Part shown: piece by piece, positions 10,759 through 20,670 of the stretch
Layout: each line of letters begins with the position of its first letter
How positions within the stretch are numbered: the first letter of the stretch is position 1
Assembly (NCBI RefSeq): GCF_016906535.1
Contig: NC_057372.1
Span: 1,593,501-1,657,500 of the forward strand
From: Rhizoctonia solani
Taxonomy: Eukaryota > Basidiomycota > Agaricomycetes > Cantharellales > Ceratobasidiaceae
DNA length: 64,000 nucleotides
Reading direction: 5' to 3'
Translations under genes and position numbers: made by a program
Notes under the pieces: generated by a model
The model's database searches: none
The model's input: only the letters and a program-made list of their open reading frames with translations
What the model was told of the DNA's origin: nothing

Positions 10759-13700
10759 AAAGGCTTTTGGCGGAGTCACAAGCCTTTTTCAGTCGTGATT
10801 TATTGAAGCAACGGATTTCTTCTTGACTATGTTCCAGTAGTTCCTCTGGTTCCCAAGAGTTGTCTTCTGGCCCGTATCCTTTCCATTTGATCAGGTAGAA
10901 CCACTTTCCTTGTTGCCTCTTGGAATCTATGATCTGTTCCACCTTGTATTCTTCCTCTCCTTTTATTGTTTCAGGAGGAGGGCGTTCCGGGAATGGCTGG
11001 TTTGGTGATTTGTGGCTTTTGGAAAGTAACCCTACGTAAAAAACATCATGGATCTTCAGTGATTCAGGAAGCTTTAGGCGGTATGCGTGGCTTGAGATCT
11101 TCTTGGTGACTTCAAAAGGTCCTAGGCGCTTGGGGTCTAATTTGTTGGAGTTGGATCAAATCTCCACATTCTTTGCGTCTAGCCATACTTTTTCCCCAAT
11201 AGAGTATTCTGGGGTTGTGCCTTTTACTCCTGCCATTCTTTCCTTTGTCATCCTTAAAGCGGATTCTGCTTCCTTCCATTCCTGTGCAAGGGTGTCTGCT
11301 ATAAGGTCAGCTTCTGGGACATTTGCTGGGATGTTGGATGGGTTCATGACCGGGTTTCTTCCATAAACTAGTTCAAAAGGGGTTTTCCCTGTGGCAGAAT
11401 GCTTGGCGTTGTTATATGCATACTCAGCCAGTGGCAACCATGTGGCCCAATCTGAGTGATCTGCAGCCACATACAATCTGAGGTAGAACTCTATGAACTG
11501 GTTGACCCTTTCTGTTTGACCGTCTGATTCCAGGTGATAGGCCAATGAGAAGGCGGGCTTAATTCCAAGTTGTTGGTATAGTGCCCTGAGGAACTTCCCG
11601 GTGAACGTGGTACCTCTATTGGAGACGGTTTTCATGGGTAACCCATGTAATTTCCAGACGTGGTTGACAAATAAGTCCGCTAAACCCTTTGATGTGACCT
11701 TTTTTGAGGTGGGAATGAAATGACCAAATTTTGAAAAGGAATTGATTACAACCAGTATGGCATTGTGTCCCTGGGATTTGGGGAACCCTGTGATGAAGTT
11801 GTAGGATATGGTGTGAAAAGGATAAGGGGGGACTTCTAAGGGCCTCAGGGAGATAACTGGGGCATGCGCGCGTTGGTTGGCTTGACAAACTGGACAGCAT
11901 TCAACCCATTCTTTAGCAGAAGATTTCATTCCGGGCCACCAATAGTTCCTGCTGACAAGTTTGAGCGTCCTTTGTTGGCCTGGATGACCTGCCAGTGGGG
12001 AGTTGTGGAATTCCCTCAATAGTTGCTCTTTCAGGGGTTCTGAGTCCAGAACCACCAGTTTTCCGTGGTACCATAGCAAATCTTCTTCCCAATCATAGTC
12101 CTTATAGGCCTTCCTAATTGAGGGGGGCGCGTTGTCTGCATCCTCAGTAAGGAACTTGATAATTGGTTCCAGTGATGGATCTTCCTTGAGCTTGGTGCAA
12201 ATATCCGTGACAATTTCTAATTCCTCTTCCAATGTATTTGCAAAAACCTCTGGCGGTAGCACGACTTCTGGTTCTTGGGGGGTGTCAACATAGTCCAAGC
12301 GTCTGGACAAGGCATCCGGCTTCCCTGATTGCTTCCCTGGGCAATAATGTATTTCAAAATTGAAATCGCTCAGGAATACGCGCCATCTAGCATGCCGTTG
12401 ATTGAATGTCCTTGCCTGCATCCAGTACTCAAGGTTGCAGTGGTCTGTAAATACCTGAATTGGCTTGTCCGTAGCTTCCAGGAAAATACACCATTCCTCC
12501 AAGGCCTTGATGATGGCCAGGAGTTCCTTGTCGTGAGTGTTGTAGTTTCCCTCTGCCCCTGAGAACAATTTGGACATATACACAATTGGGTGTAGTTGGT
12601 TATCTGAGCCCCGCTGACTAAGAATAGCTCCCATGGCAACCCCTGAGGCGTCTGTCTCAAGGTAATAAGGGAGTCCTGGGTTGGAATGGATGAGAACCGG
12701 CGACTTGGTAACAAGAACCTTCAACTCCTGAAATGCTGCTTCCTCTAGGTTGCCCCATGACCAGGGGGTTTCCTTTCTGGTAAGGTTGTGCAGAGGGCGT
12801 GCTACTGAACTGAAATTGGGGATGAAGCGGCGGAGGTAGTTGACAAATCCTAGGAAGGCTTGGACCTGCTTGACTGTTTTGGGGGTTGGCCATGACGTGA
12901 CTGCCTCAATCTTCTTCTGATCCATGGAGAAGCCTGCCAGGGAAATGACTATACCCAAGTAATCCACTGTGGTGACATGGAAGTGACACTTGGAGAGTTT
13001 ACAGAACAACTGATTCTTCATCAACCGCAATAGGACTTCCTTGACATGGGTTGGGTGGTCCTTGGGGTCTTCTGAGAAGATCAGGATGTTGTCCAAGTAG
13101 ATAACCACAGTGACGTCAATGAGGTCCCTAAACAGGTCATTCATGAAGTGTTGGAAGGCGGCTGGGGCATTGGTAAGGCCAAAGGGCATCACCAGGTATT
13201 CAAATAACCTGTACTTTGTTCTAAAAGCTGTCTTCCATTTGTCTCCTTCCTTAATCCAGATGTTGTTATAACCCCAGCATAGGTCCAGTTTGGTAAATAG
13301 TTTTGTGTTCCTGAGTTTGGCCATTAGGTCATCTTGCCTGGGTAGAGGGTAGACGTTTTTGTGGGTGACGTCATTGAGTTTCCTGTAGTCCACTACCAAT
13401 CTGAGAGAGCCATCTGCTTTTTTAACAAACATAACTGGGGCGCCTGCGGAGGAGGTGCTGGGGCAGATCTTTCCTGTGGCTAATTCCTCCTCAATATGTT
13501 GTTTAAGGGCCTTAGATTCTGCGTCTGTCATGCCGTAAATAGGACCAGGGGAGAGTTTGGCGTTGGGAACAAGGTCTATTGAAATATCATATTCCCTGTG
13601 TGGGGGTAAGACCTTAAATTCTTCTTTGCCAAACACTTGAGCAAATTCATGGTACTGTGGGGGGAGGTCTGCCAGGGGATCCAGGTTGGCTTCTTCTTCA

Positions 13701-14182
13701 GAGGCAATCTGAACCTGTTTGGGGAATGTGACTGACCCCTGTTGCCAATCTATAAGAGGGGATTCTGCTGTAAGCCAAGTCATGCCTAGGATAGCCGGAG
13801 TGTTGCCAATTGGGCAGACAAGGAAGGGGATGGAGTGTGTATGGCCATTGGCTGAGACCGCAAGTTGAACCTGGTGCCATATGCAACCAGTCTGTGAAAT
13901 TGTACCATCTAACATTCTCACAACTCGTGGATTTTTGAGTTGGGTTTTTGGGATTTTGTATTTCTCAACAATGGAGGGGGAAATGAAATTGGATGTTGCT
14001 CCGGAATCTATCAGGGTTTTGATGGGGGCCGTTGGGAAGTTTTGCGCTATTAAATTGATGTATAGAAGAGGGCGTTTGTTTGAATCAAGAGCAATAGATA
14101 CAAATTTGGAAACAGCAGATTCTATGGGCGCATTCTTTGTAACCAAGGGTTTGACGGTAATCCTTGGTTTCAGTCTTTTCCC
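10757..14182 (-). pseudogene. pol: Pol polyprotein of the B element (protease, RT, RNase H, integrase, chromodomain)
   Basis: Read by -1 frameshift from gag; the pol frame is open from GGGAAAA at 14182 to a TGA at about 11153-11155 and again to 10757. Numbering from 14146: retropepsin DSGA at 47-50, RT with VVDYRKLN and YLDN (350-353), RNase H with ETDASG and TDHCNLEYW, integrase with SYNFITG (N783), SNRGT (N843) and QTERVNQ (E879), spacing N843-X35-E879. The chromodomain (10757-10980) reads YKVEQIIDSKR and LIKWKGYGPEDNSWEPEE. The stop is a CGA-to-TGA change. D353N, D783N, D843N and several Arg-to-Cys changes are all CpG transitions, so RT and integrase should be dead although most of the frame is intact. 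Confidence 0.95.
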
Positions 14183-15357
14183 AACTTGTCATCAGCCACC
14201 TTGGCTACCTCTTTGATGGTAGCCTTCCAACCATTGGGGCACTGTTTGATTCCATGCCCCTTTTGACCGCACTTGACACAAAGGCCAGACGCGCGGCGTT
14301 GATCCCTTTCTTCTGGTGTGACATAGTTAGGGTCCTCTGATAATTGGACCCAATGCGTGGTGGTGGTTGTGGAAGTGGTTGCAGTGACCGGAGACTTGGC
14401 AGGAGCCTTCTTTGGGCGGTTCTCCTTGTTTTTGCGGCAAGTGTTGTCTATTTTAATTGAAGCCGCAAAGATGGCTTCAAGTTTGTCAGGAATATTATCC
14501 TTGGTGGACAACAATTCCTTGACCTTCCAGTGAAGGCCGCGTGTGAATTGGGCAATGTACGCCTCTTCATTCCAGTCAAGTTCCGCCATAAGATTGCGGA
14601 ACTTGGTGACGTACTCAGACGTGGTGGTGGTCTGAGTAAGCGCGGCAATTTTCCTGGCGGCCGCCCGCTTTGCATCCGGATCTGCAAAGGCTTCTTTAAA
14701 TTTGGCCGTTAAGGCCAGGATAGTGGTTGGTGGGTTACCCTTGCCCTTGATGATGGCCCCTATGAGGGGAAGTGCCCAATCGGCTGCTTTGTCTGTCATG
14801 TGGTAAAGTATCCACACAACCATCTGCTCTTCTTTGTCAAACTGGTCCCTATGAAGGGCAACCCAGAGCATCATCCAATCAAGCCATTGAGTGGCCTTCC
14901 TTCCCCTAGTGTCCCCCTTATAAGGGTCTGGTAATTCCATTTTGGGCCGTTTTACTGAGGACCCGGAATCAAAGGGGGTGAGGGAACTGAGGGAGCGTTT
15001 AGGCGTTCCCATAGGCTCCTTTTTGGGGGCTCTTCTTGGTTCCTCTTCCTCCTTGGAGTCAAACCCTGTGCCTCTTGATGGCCTGAATGGGGCCTTGAGT
15101 CCAGGCCTAACCGTACCTGGAGTGTTGGTTTCCCCTCCTGTGTGGGTTGGAGGGGTGGTAGGCCCAGTCAATGGGCCAGGCTGGGCTTGTTTCCCTTGGT
15201 CCTTGTTGCCAAGGAGGTTGGCAGATTCCTTGCATATGGCTTTAAGCTCTGCAAGCTGTTGGCCTTGAGATGAAATTTGGGCCTGCAAGGACCCAACTTG
15301 GTTTGTGAGGGCAAGGATAGCCTCAAGGAGAGCGGCAGTGGTTGGCTCCGGTTCCAT
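14170..15357 (-). CDS. gag: Gag of the B element
   Basis: An intact 395-codon frame starting MEPEPTTAALLEAI. Order: N-terminal heptad-like Leu/Gln region (about 5-50) that could be a coiled coil, a Pro/Thr-rich linker, the capsid domain from about 140 (DPYKGDTRGRKATQWLDWM to about 300), a Lys-rich linker, and one zinc knuckle CVKCGQKGHGIKQC near the C-terminus. It forms the particle core and binds RNA. The start was chosen because this ATG is conserved in the decayed copy at 4967-6203 and follows a 519-nt leader. The stop TGA lies 3 nt after the slippery site. Confidence 0.92.
   Translation of the reverse strand: MEPEPTTAALLEAILALTNQVGSLQAQISSQGQQLAELKAICKESANLLGNKDQGKQAQPGPLTGPTTPPTHTGGETNTPGTVRPGLKAPFRPSRGTGFDSKEEEEPRRAPKKEPMGTPKRSLSSLTPFDSGSSVKRPKMELPDPYKGDTRGRKATQWLDWMMLWVALHRDQFDKEEQMVVWILYHMTDKAADWALPLIGAIIKGKGNPPTTILALTAKFKEAFADPDAKRAAARKIAALTQTTTTSEYVTKFRNLMAELDWNEEAYIAQFTRGLHWKVKELLSTKDNIPDKLEAIFAASIKIDNTCRKNKENRPKKAPAKSPVTATTSTTTTTHWVQLSEDPNYVTPEERDQRRASGLCVKCGQKGHGIKQCPNGWKATIKEVAKVADDKLGKD
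14176..14182 (-). promoter_or_regulatory. Programmed -1 frameshift heptamer GGGAAAA
   Basis: In the gag frame the minus strand reads ttG GGA AAA GAC TGA. Slipping one base back gives GGG AAA AGA, which is exactly the pol frame. This is the canonical X XXY YYZ form; the vertebrate sushi-derived gene PEG10 uses the related GGGAAAC. The same heptamer is kept in the decayed copy at 4973-4979. Confidence 0.75.
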
Positions 15358-15876
15358 TCTGGGCAGGTCTTGCGGAGTGGGAGATGTGCTGCAAGAGGGC
15401 GGTTGGGAGTGGGCTGGAACGGAACAACGGGAGGAGTGACTAGAAGGACGGGAGTAGGGGTGTGGGACGCCAGAGCGTGTGGATGGAATAGTGGAGACGG
15501 CGTGGGAGTGAATTGCCTGATGCAGGACTTATGAGCGGATTTTATGCAAGGGGTTATTTGCTAACTCCTTGCGTCAAGCACCTAGCGTTGAACAATCCCT
15601 ACAGCAAATCAGCAGATCTGGCGATTGTGATATGTGCGGGTTTTTTGCAAGCGGGTGTTTCAGCTGTCTAGGAGCGCTACTTGCAGAGTTCCAGCAAAAC
15701 TTGTGGTATGCGGGCAATCAGAGCCTGTCAGCCTTATAGCAATTTGGTACTACGTGGGACCAACGCTAGTTTGATTATTAATAGCAAAAGGCAAGTCTGT
15801 TCACGTGATTTCCCTCATGCTAGTACTGGAGGTCCTCTTGTTGTCGATCAAAGCCTACAGAAAGTCAATTTTACAA
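15358..15876 (-). other. Leader of the complete B element with self-priming site
   Basis: 519 nt of untranslated leader. At 15862-15874 the minus strand reads GTAAAATTGACTT. It can pair with the predicted RNA 5' end AAGTTGATTTTAC (16146 down to 16134) over 13 positions, 11 Watson-Crick and 2 G-U. The small plus-strand reading frames here are shadows. Confidence 0.7.
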
Positions 15877-16438
15877 TGTTGTACTCCACTGTAAGGTGGG
15901 TACTTGCTAGTGGTGGGCGCTTAAGGCTGTAACTACTACAGACACTGCTTAAGTAATCTACTCTAAGGCTATACTTCTTAGCGCTTAAGGCGCTCTACTA
16001 CTAGTTACTGACAACAAGGGGGCCTTAGGCCTGGGAGGTGTGATGAGTGAATATAGGGGGTTAACTTCTGAGATGACTAAGGCCAGCTACTTAGCTGGCT
16101 TCTGATATCCTCCTCTAATGAGTAAGAGACAAGGTAAAATCAACTTGGGGTCTCCAAGCAATTTCCCTGCTGTATATATAGAAGAGAGTGCACTATTTAC
16201 AAGGTCTGTGCACGTGAGAAAAGAAGTACAGGTGTGAAATGAGAAGTGTGCTGCGGGCTGCGCAGAAGCATGGATTTCTCCTTAAGCGCCCTTGGCACGG
16301 CATCTTGGCGCGGCATCTTGGCATGGTAAGCGCCGAGATCACGTGATCGAAAAACATAAGATAATCAGTTCGGAAAAAATAGTAGAAATATCAGAAAATT
16401 TGTGCAATTCTAATGGTATATGTTAAGGGAGTGTAACA
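15877..16438 (-). repeat. 5' LTR and promoter of the complete B element
   Basis: 562 bp. On the minus strand TATATATA (16180 down to 16173) is followed 34 nt later by the predicted RNA start AAGTTG at 16146, preceded by the short inverted repeat CTTGG-AGACC-CCAAG. U3 carries the 12-bp palindrome GATCACGTGATC at 16337-16348 and GGCGCTTAAG/CTTAAGCGCC motifs. Confidence 0.92.
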
Positions 16439-16698
16439 AGTAACTATTTACAAATTGATAAGTGTAGGAGAAGAAGTCTAAGTATAGGAGAGAAGTGTGC
16501 TGTGGACTTGTGCAGAAGCATGTTTGTTTTCTAGGCACCCTTGGCACAGCATCTTGGCAGGTCTTGGTGTGGCATCTTGGCATGGTAAACACCAAGATCA
16601 CACAATCAAAAGAGTAAAGATAAATAGTCCATAAAAAAATAGTAAAAATATCAGAAAATTCCGGAGATTCCAATGGTGTGATTTGTAGGAGTGTAACA

Positions 16699-17412
16699 AG
16701 GATCAAAAACAAGGGTTTGTTTTTCCCAAGACATTTGAGAATTATGTTTTTTAACCATGACATCCCTAGGACTAATTGATGATTACCAATGTTGGATATA
16801 TGGCATTCTAGTTCTTTGGTATGGTTGCCAATAGTACATTTAAACTGGGTATAGTGAGTGATTTGGCCAGAATCAATTTCTAAACCATCAATGGTGTGTA
16901 ATTTCTTGGGAACAGAATGAGGGAAAGTGGGAAGTTGATGGGTTTCCACAAAAATAGGGTGTATGAAGCACAAAGTTGCTCCCAAGTCAATCATGGGATT
17001 TCTTTGGTAGGGTTTAGCCAAAAAAATGGATTTTTGGGATTGAGGAGTTTCACACAGAACTGCTGTAAACAACACATATATTTGTGAAGAGTTACATAGA
17101 GATAAGATTTTGTAGTTGTTATTTACATGGTGCAGTTCTGCAATCATACAGCCAAGTGCCTTACTCCTTAGTTGGCCCCAGCTTTCCCTTTCCTAACTCT
17201 TCTTCATCAGCAACAACTTCAAATCTATTTTCTTCTTTGGGCCTTTCCCATGACCAATCAACATTTGCAACATGCCCTGAAAGTGCCTTGGAAGGACAAC
17301 TTTGCCCAAAAGGGCCCTTTCCCCCACAAATATGGTAGATGATACCTGCTAAGCCTTTACCATCTAGATCCATGGGTTCTGGTCCCTTAGGATTAGCAGC
17401 AGGTAAGGGTGT
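16699..17412 (-). pseudogene. Gag end and protease remnant of an unclassified gypsy element
   Basis: The minus strand encodes, at 17161-17418, a gag C-terminus with PEPMDLD and a damaged zinc knuckle (CGGKGPFGQSC), then within 16699-17147 a retropepsin-like region (MIDLGATLCFIHP, active site DLGA instead of DSGA/DTGA) and LVLGMSWL. Frames are broken between the parts. Lengths and motifs resemble gypsy PR but differ from the B, D and F proteins here, so it may belong to the E family, whose LTR begins at 17413; that link is a guess. It ends at the old B LTR (16698). Confidence 0.65.
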
Positions 17413-17954
17413 TGTCATGCCCTAGAGGCGTGACCACCTTGAAATCCACTAAGTCAAAGAAAATGTGAATATATGCGCCATTTTTCTAAAGATTTATGGA
17501 TAAATGCACTTTATGCTGGACTAAGCGCCGAGCGCTTATTATGCAATCCAATCACTTATCTTTAGTCATGTGATCATGTTTTTATTATCTTTGGTCATGT
17601 GACCTTATCTTTGTTTTGATATTTGTTACTGTATAAACTATTCCCTCTTCCTGTTGAATATATAAGGAGGGTTCTGAGAGCCTTCATCCTCAGAACTGAA
17701 CCTCTTATCCCCATCCCACATATGCTACCCTAAGACATACACTTAGAGCATTGCCTGAGGGCATACCAGTCCCTGTCAAAGGTTCCTTGCCCTGCTATCT
17801 TTATAGCATTAGTGGACTTTACTATATTGGTCTTGTTCAATCCCTTATCTGGCATAGCCTTGAGCTTTGTCAGATCCTACTAGCCTATACCTAAGTCCCT
17901 CTGGGCTGTTGTTAGCCAGTTAGGTTTACCCTGTGGTAGCTGTTGGCTCTGACA
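17413..17954 (+). repeat. 5' LTR, family E
   Basis: TGTCATGCCCTAGAGG to GGCTCTGACA, 542 bp. TATATAAGG at 17659 is followed 33 nt later by AGAACTGAACCT at 17692. There is no matching TSD (GGTGT left, TTAGG right), so this is an LTR with internal sequence to its right, not a solo LTR. Motifs shared with the copy at 9444 include the TATA hairpin and TCATGTGATC. Confidence 0.85.
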
Positions 17955-17956
17955 TT

Positions 17957-17968
17957 AGGTCAAGTTCT
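17957..17968 (+). promoter_or_regulatory. Self-priming site of the E element
   Basis: AGGTCAAGTTCT, two bases after the LTR. It is fully complementary (12/12) to AGAACTTGACCT at the predicted RNA start of the E LTR at 9723-9734, and 10/12 to its own LTR, which has two substitutions. Confidence 0.65.
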
Positions 17969-18348
17969 TCATCACCAACCCCTGTGGGCAACTAGGGCAT
18001 CAGTACTGGCACAACTCAAACAGGAGTGATCTGTGGTGGGGGGTATAATATTCAAAAACTCAAAGCTGGACACTCTACAGTTGGTTACATTGGCTGATTG
18101 CTGCAAAAGTCCACCCAAGTAGATTGCTGGATCTGCCTTCTGCATCACAGATAGTCAAAAACCCACTTGCAAATAATGCACTCTACATCATGCTTGTCCA
18201 AAGCTGTTGATTAGTTGAAAGGGATTGTTCAACACTAGGTATTGAGACAGTGATTAGCAAATAGAAAGTGCAAAACCAACAACAAGGCAGAAAGACTGCT
18301 GTTAAACTTCACTAGCAGGGACAATCATCATTCCCCCCATCTATCCTA
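17969..18348 (+). other. E element leader, truncated
   Basis: Non-coding. Blocks such as GGGATTGTTCAACACTAGGTA resemble the reverse complement of the B leader. No reading frame is supported. It is cut by foldback copy 2. Confidence 0.45.
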
Positions 18349-19917
18349 CACTGAGCAGCAAAAGTATTGCAGGTCAGGAGGGGTCAAAAGTTTATCTCCA
18401 TTGCTGAGCAGCCAATCAGTGAATCCCATCCAAATTTCACTGACACATGTGGCCATTGTAACACTATGTGTTAGCACAAAATCTTACAAATCCATCAAGA
18501 ACTAAGCTCACAACCCCACATTTGCTGCAATACAACCTGCAAAACTTTTGCCAATTGTGTTGAGCATCTTAAAAATCTGCACATAACTGATTATGCAGTT
18601 CAGTATAAGTTCTGGTATTGTGCGCACACATTCTGAGTTATATGGCCCATTGCTGGACAGAGTATTAGCTTGTTTCACCCATTAGGGACTGTGTAACAGA
18701 ACTGTCTTCTCAGGGCCAGTAAAAGAAACTCAAAATTGCAGTTGCATTGCACTCAAGGCACTGTGTGGGCTGGAAATGCTTTGGGATATCTCAGCTGACT
18801 GCTGGTACCCAGTGAAACAGTTTCCATGACCTTCCCATACCTGGGACTGGCAATATGAGAGATTGCAGTGGGTTAGGCTGTATGAACTGAAAATTGAAAT
18901 GCCACTCATGAGCTGGAATCCAAGCTAAATGACATAGAACCTCTAGCAGTAGTAGATACAGGTCAAAGGTATGCTGAGATCAATGATCTATGGCAGCAGT
19001 GATGTGTACACAAAGATAGCATGCAGTATACACAGAGATTGCAACCAATGGGTGGGGTCTCAAATTGAACATGTTCTAACTCTGTGATTGTCAATCAGGA
19101 AACAGCCAATTTTCCATCATAAGGTCTATCTTAGAGAAACCTTCTGCTGTATGAGTTTCAACCTCTTCCAATTCACAATCACAGAGTTAGAACATGTTCA
19201 ATTTGAGACCCCACCCATTGGCTGCAATCTCTGTGTATACTGCATGCTATTGCTGTGTACATGTCATTGCTGCCATAGATAATTGATCTCAACACACCCT
19301 TGACCTGTGTCTACTACTGCTAGAAGTTCTATGTCACTTGGCTTGGATTCCAGCTTATGAGTGGCATTTCAATTTTCAGCTCATACAGCCTAACCCACTG
19401 CAATCCCTCATATTGCCAGTCCCAGGTATGGGAAGGTCATGGAAACTGTTTCACTGGGTACCAGCAGTCTCCTGAAATACCCCAAAGCATTTCCAGCCCA
19501 CACAGTGCCTTGAGTGCAATGCAACTGCAATTTTGAGTTTCTTTTACTGGCCCTGAGAAGACAGTTCTGTTACACAGTCCCTAATGGGTGAAACAAGCTA
19601 ATACTCTGTCCAGCAATGGGCCATATAACTCAGAATGTGTGCGCACAATACCAGAACTTATACTGAACTGCATAATCAGTTATGTGCAGATTTTTAAGAT
19701 GCTCAACACAATTGGCAAAAGTTTTGCAGGTTGTATTGCAGCAAATGTGGGGTTGTGAGCTTAGTTCTTGATGGATTTGTAAGATTTTGTGCTAACACAT
19801 AGTGTTACAATGGCCACATGTGTCAGTGAAATTTGGATGGGATTCACTGATTGGCTGCTCAGCAATGGAGATAAACTTTTGACCCCTCCTGACCTGCAAT
19901 ACTTTTGCTGCTCAGTG
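18349..19917. mobile_element. Foldback element, copy 2
   Basis: 1,569 bp. Arms 18349-19091 and 19175-19917 (743 bp each) around a spacer of 83 bp. TA lies on both sides (18347-18348, 19918-19919). The spacer is in the opposite orientation to that of copy 1. Left flank is E leader and right flank is LTR G, so the present flanks may come from recombination between copies. No coding capacity: the reading frames on either strand are unrelated to transposases. Confidence 0.9.
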
Positions 19918-19919
19918 TA

Positions 19920-20670
19920 ATGTGATTTAGTCATATTTGCTCTAGAACATTCTGATAATAGCTTTGGGTCTATCTCACTAGAACTTATTAGGACTAATTG
20001 GTCTTTATGTATCAAATAGCTCAGACTGTACCTCTCACGTAATTTTGTCTTTTGTACATCATGTATATAGTTATTTGTTCTCCTCCAGGTTATATATAGC
20101 CCCTCAGGAAGACTTTTTGGATGCATCCTCATTTTCATCCCATTTTACCTCTTTTGTGAACTTGAAATCCAATAGATCTTCCTACCCAGTTTAGAGTGTC
20201 TTATTTTGTTTACTTAGCCCCTTAAGCTCACTAAACTTAACCTGTAGGATATTTTGGTGCATATAGCCTCTAGCAAGGTCCCAATAGACACTTGGTAGCT
20301 AGGAAACGCTCTAGGGCAACCTGGAACCTCTTGGGTAAGTCAGTTAGGAGAGTTAAAGGTTGTTAAAGCAGCTTGAACACTTTAATTAAGTGCAATATGA
20401 GTCAAATAAACTAACAAATCCAGATATATTACAGTAAGTAACTAGGACTCAGTACTAACTTTTATACTATAGGTATAAGCATAACCAACCTCCTGCAACT
20501 GCAGTGATTACTTGGTTATTGTTAGGTGTAGTGCCCACCCCAATTACTAACCTAGTTTACTTTTATATAGATAGCTCATTGCCTTTCATATCCATAGATC
20601 ATTGATCTATTAATCATTTGCTTATATTCTGTGTATAATTACATAGTGCCTAATACCCTACTCTATAACA
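19920..20670 (+). repeat. LTR G, 3' part
   Basis: Matches the reverse complement of 61364-62110 and ends CCCTACTCTATAACA. It contains GGTTATATATAGCCCCTCAGG, a plausible TATA region, and a long A/T-rich R/U5. It is followed at 20671 by F leader sequence, so LTR G had inserted into an F element, as also at 59881. The 5' part is missing because foldback copy 2 borders it. Confidence 0.75.

Larger units (their letters stand above)
10185..16438 (-). mobile_element. Complete B element, Ty3/gypsy chromodomain LTR retrotransposon
   Basis: A 6,254-bp minus-strand element with LTRs of 562 and 561 bp and a perfect TSD AGTAA (10180-10184, 16439-16443). The order is 5' LTR, self-priming site, leader, gag, -1 frameshift site, pol with terminal chromodomain, polypurine tract, 3' LTR. 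The two LTRs differ only by five CpG transitions and one A in a homopolymer, so insertion is recent. It cannot move by itself now: pol has a nonsense codon and lost RT and integrase catalytic residues. It sits inside an older B LTR. Confidence 0.95.
9333..16698 (-). repeat. Old 5' LTR, family B, split by a solo LTR E and by the complete B element
   Basis: Fragments 9333-9443, 9972-10184 and 16439-16698 form one B LTR read on the minus strand. The first break is the solo E LTR (TSD CACAT), the second is the complete B element (TSD AGTAA). The outer end at 16698 reads TGTTACACTCC on the minus strand. It is heavily CpG-depleted compared with the element nested in it, which fits its greater age. 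It belongs with the gag remnant at 8256-8932. Confidence 0.85.

Noticed and set aside
18349..19917. A transposase gene inside the foldback elements
   Set aside because: Both strands of all copies lack frames longer than about 130 codons with any transposase motif; the longest overlaps the flank.
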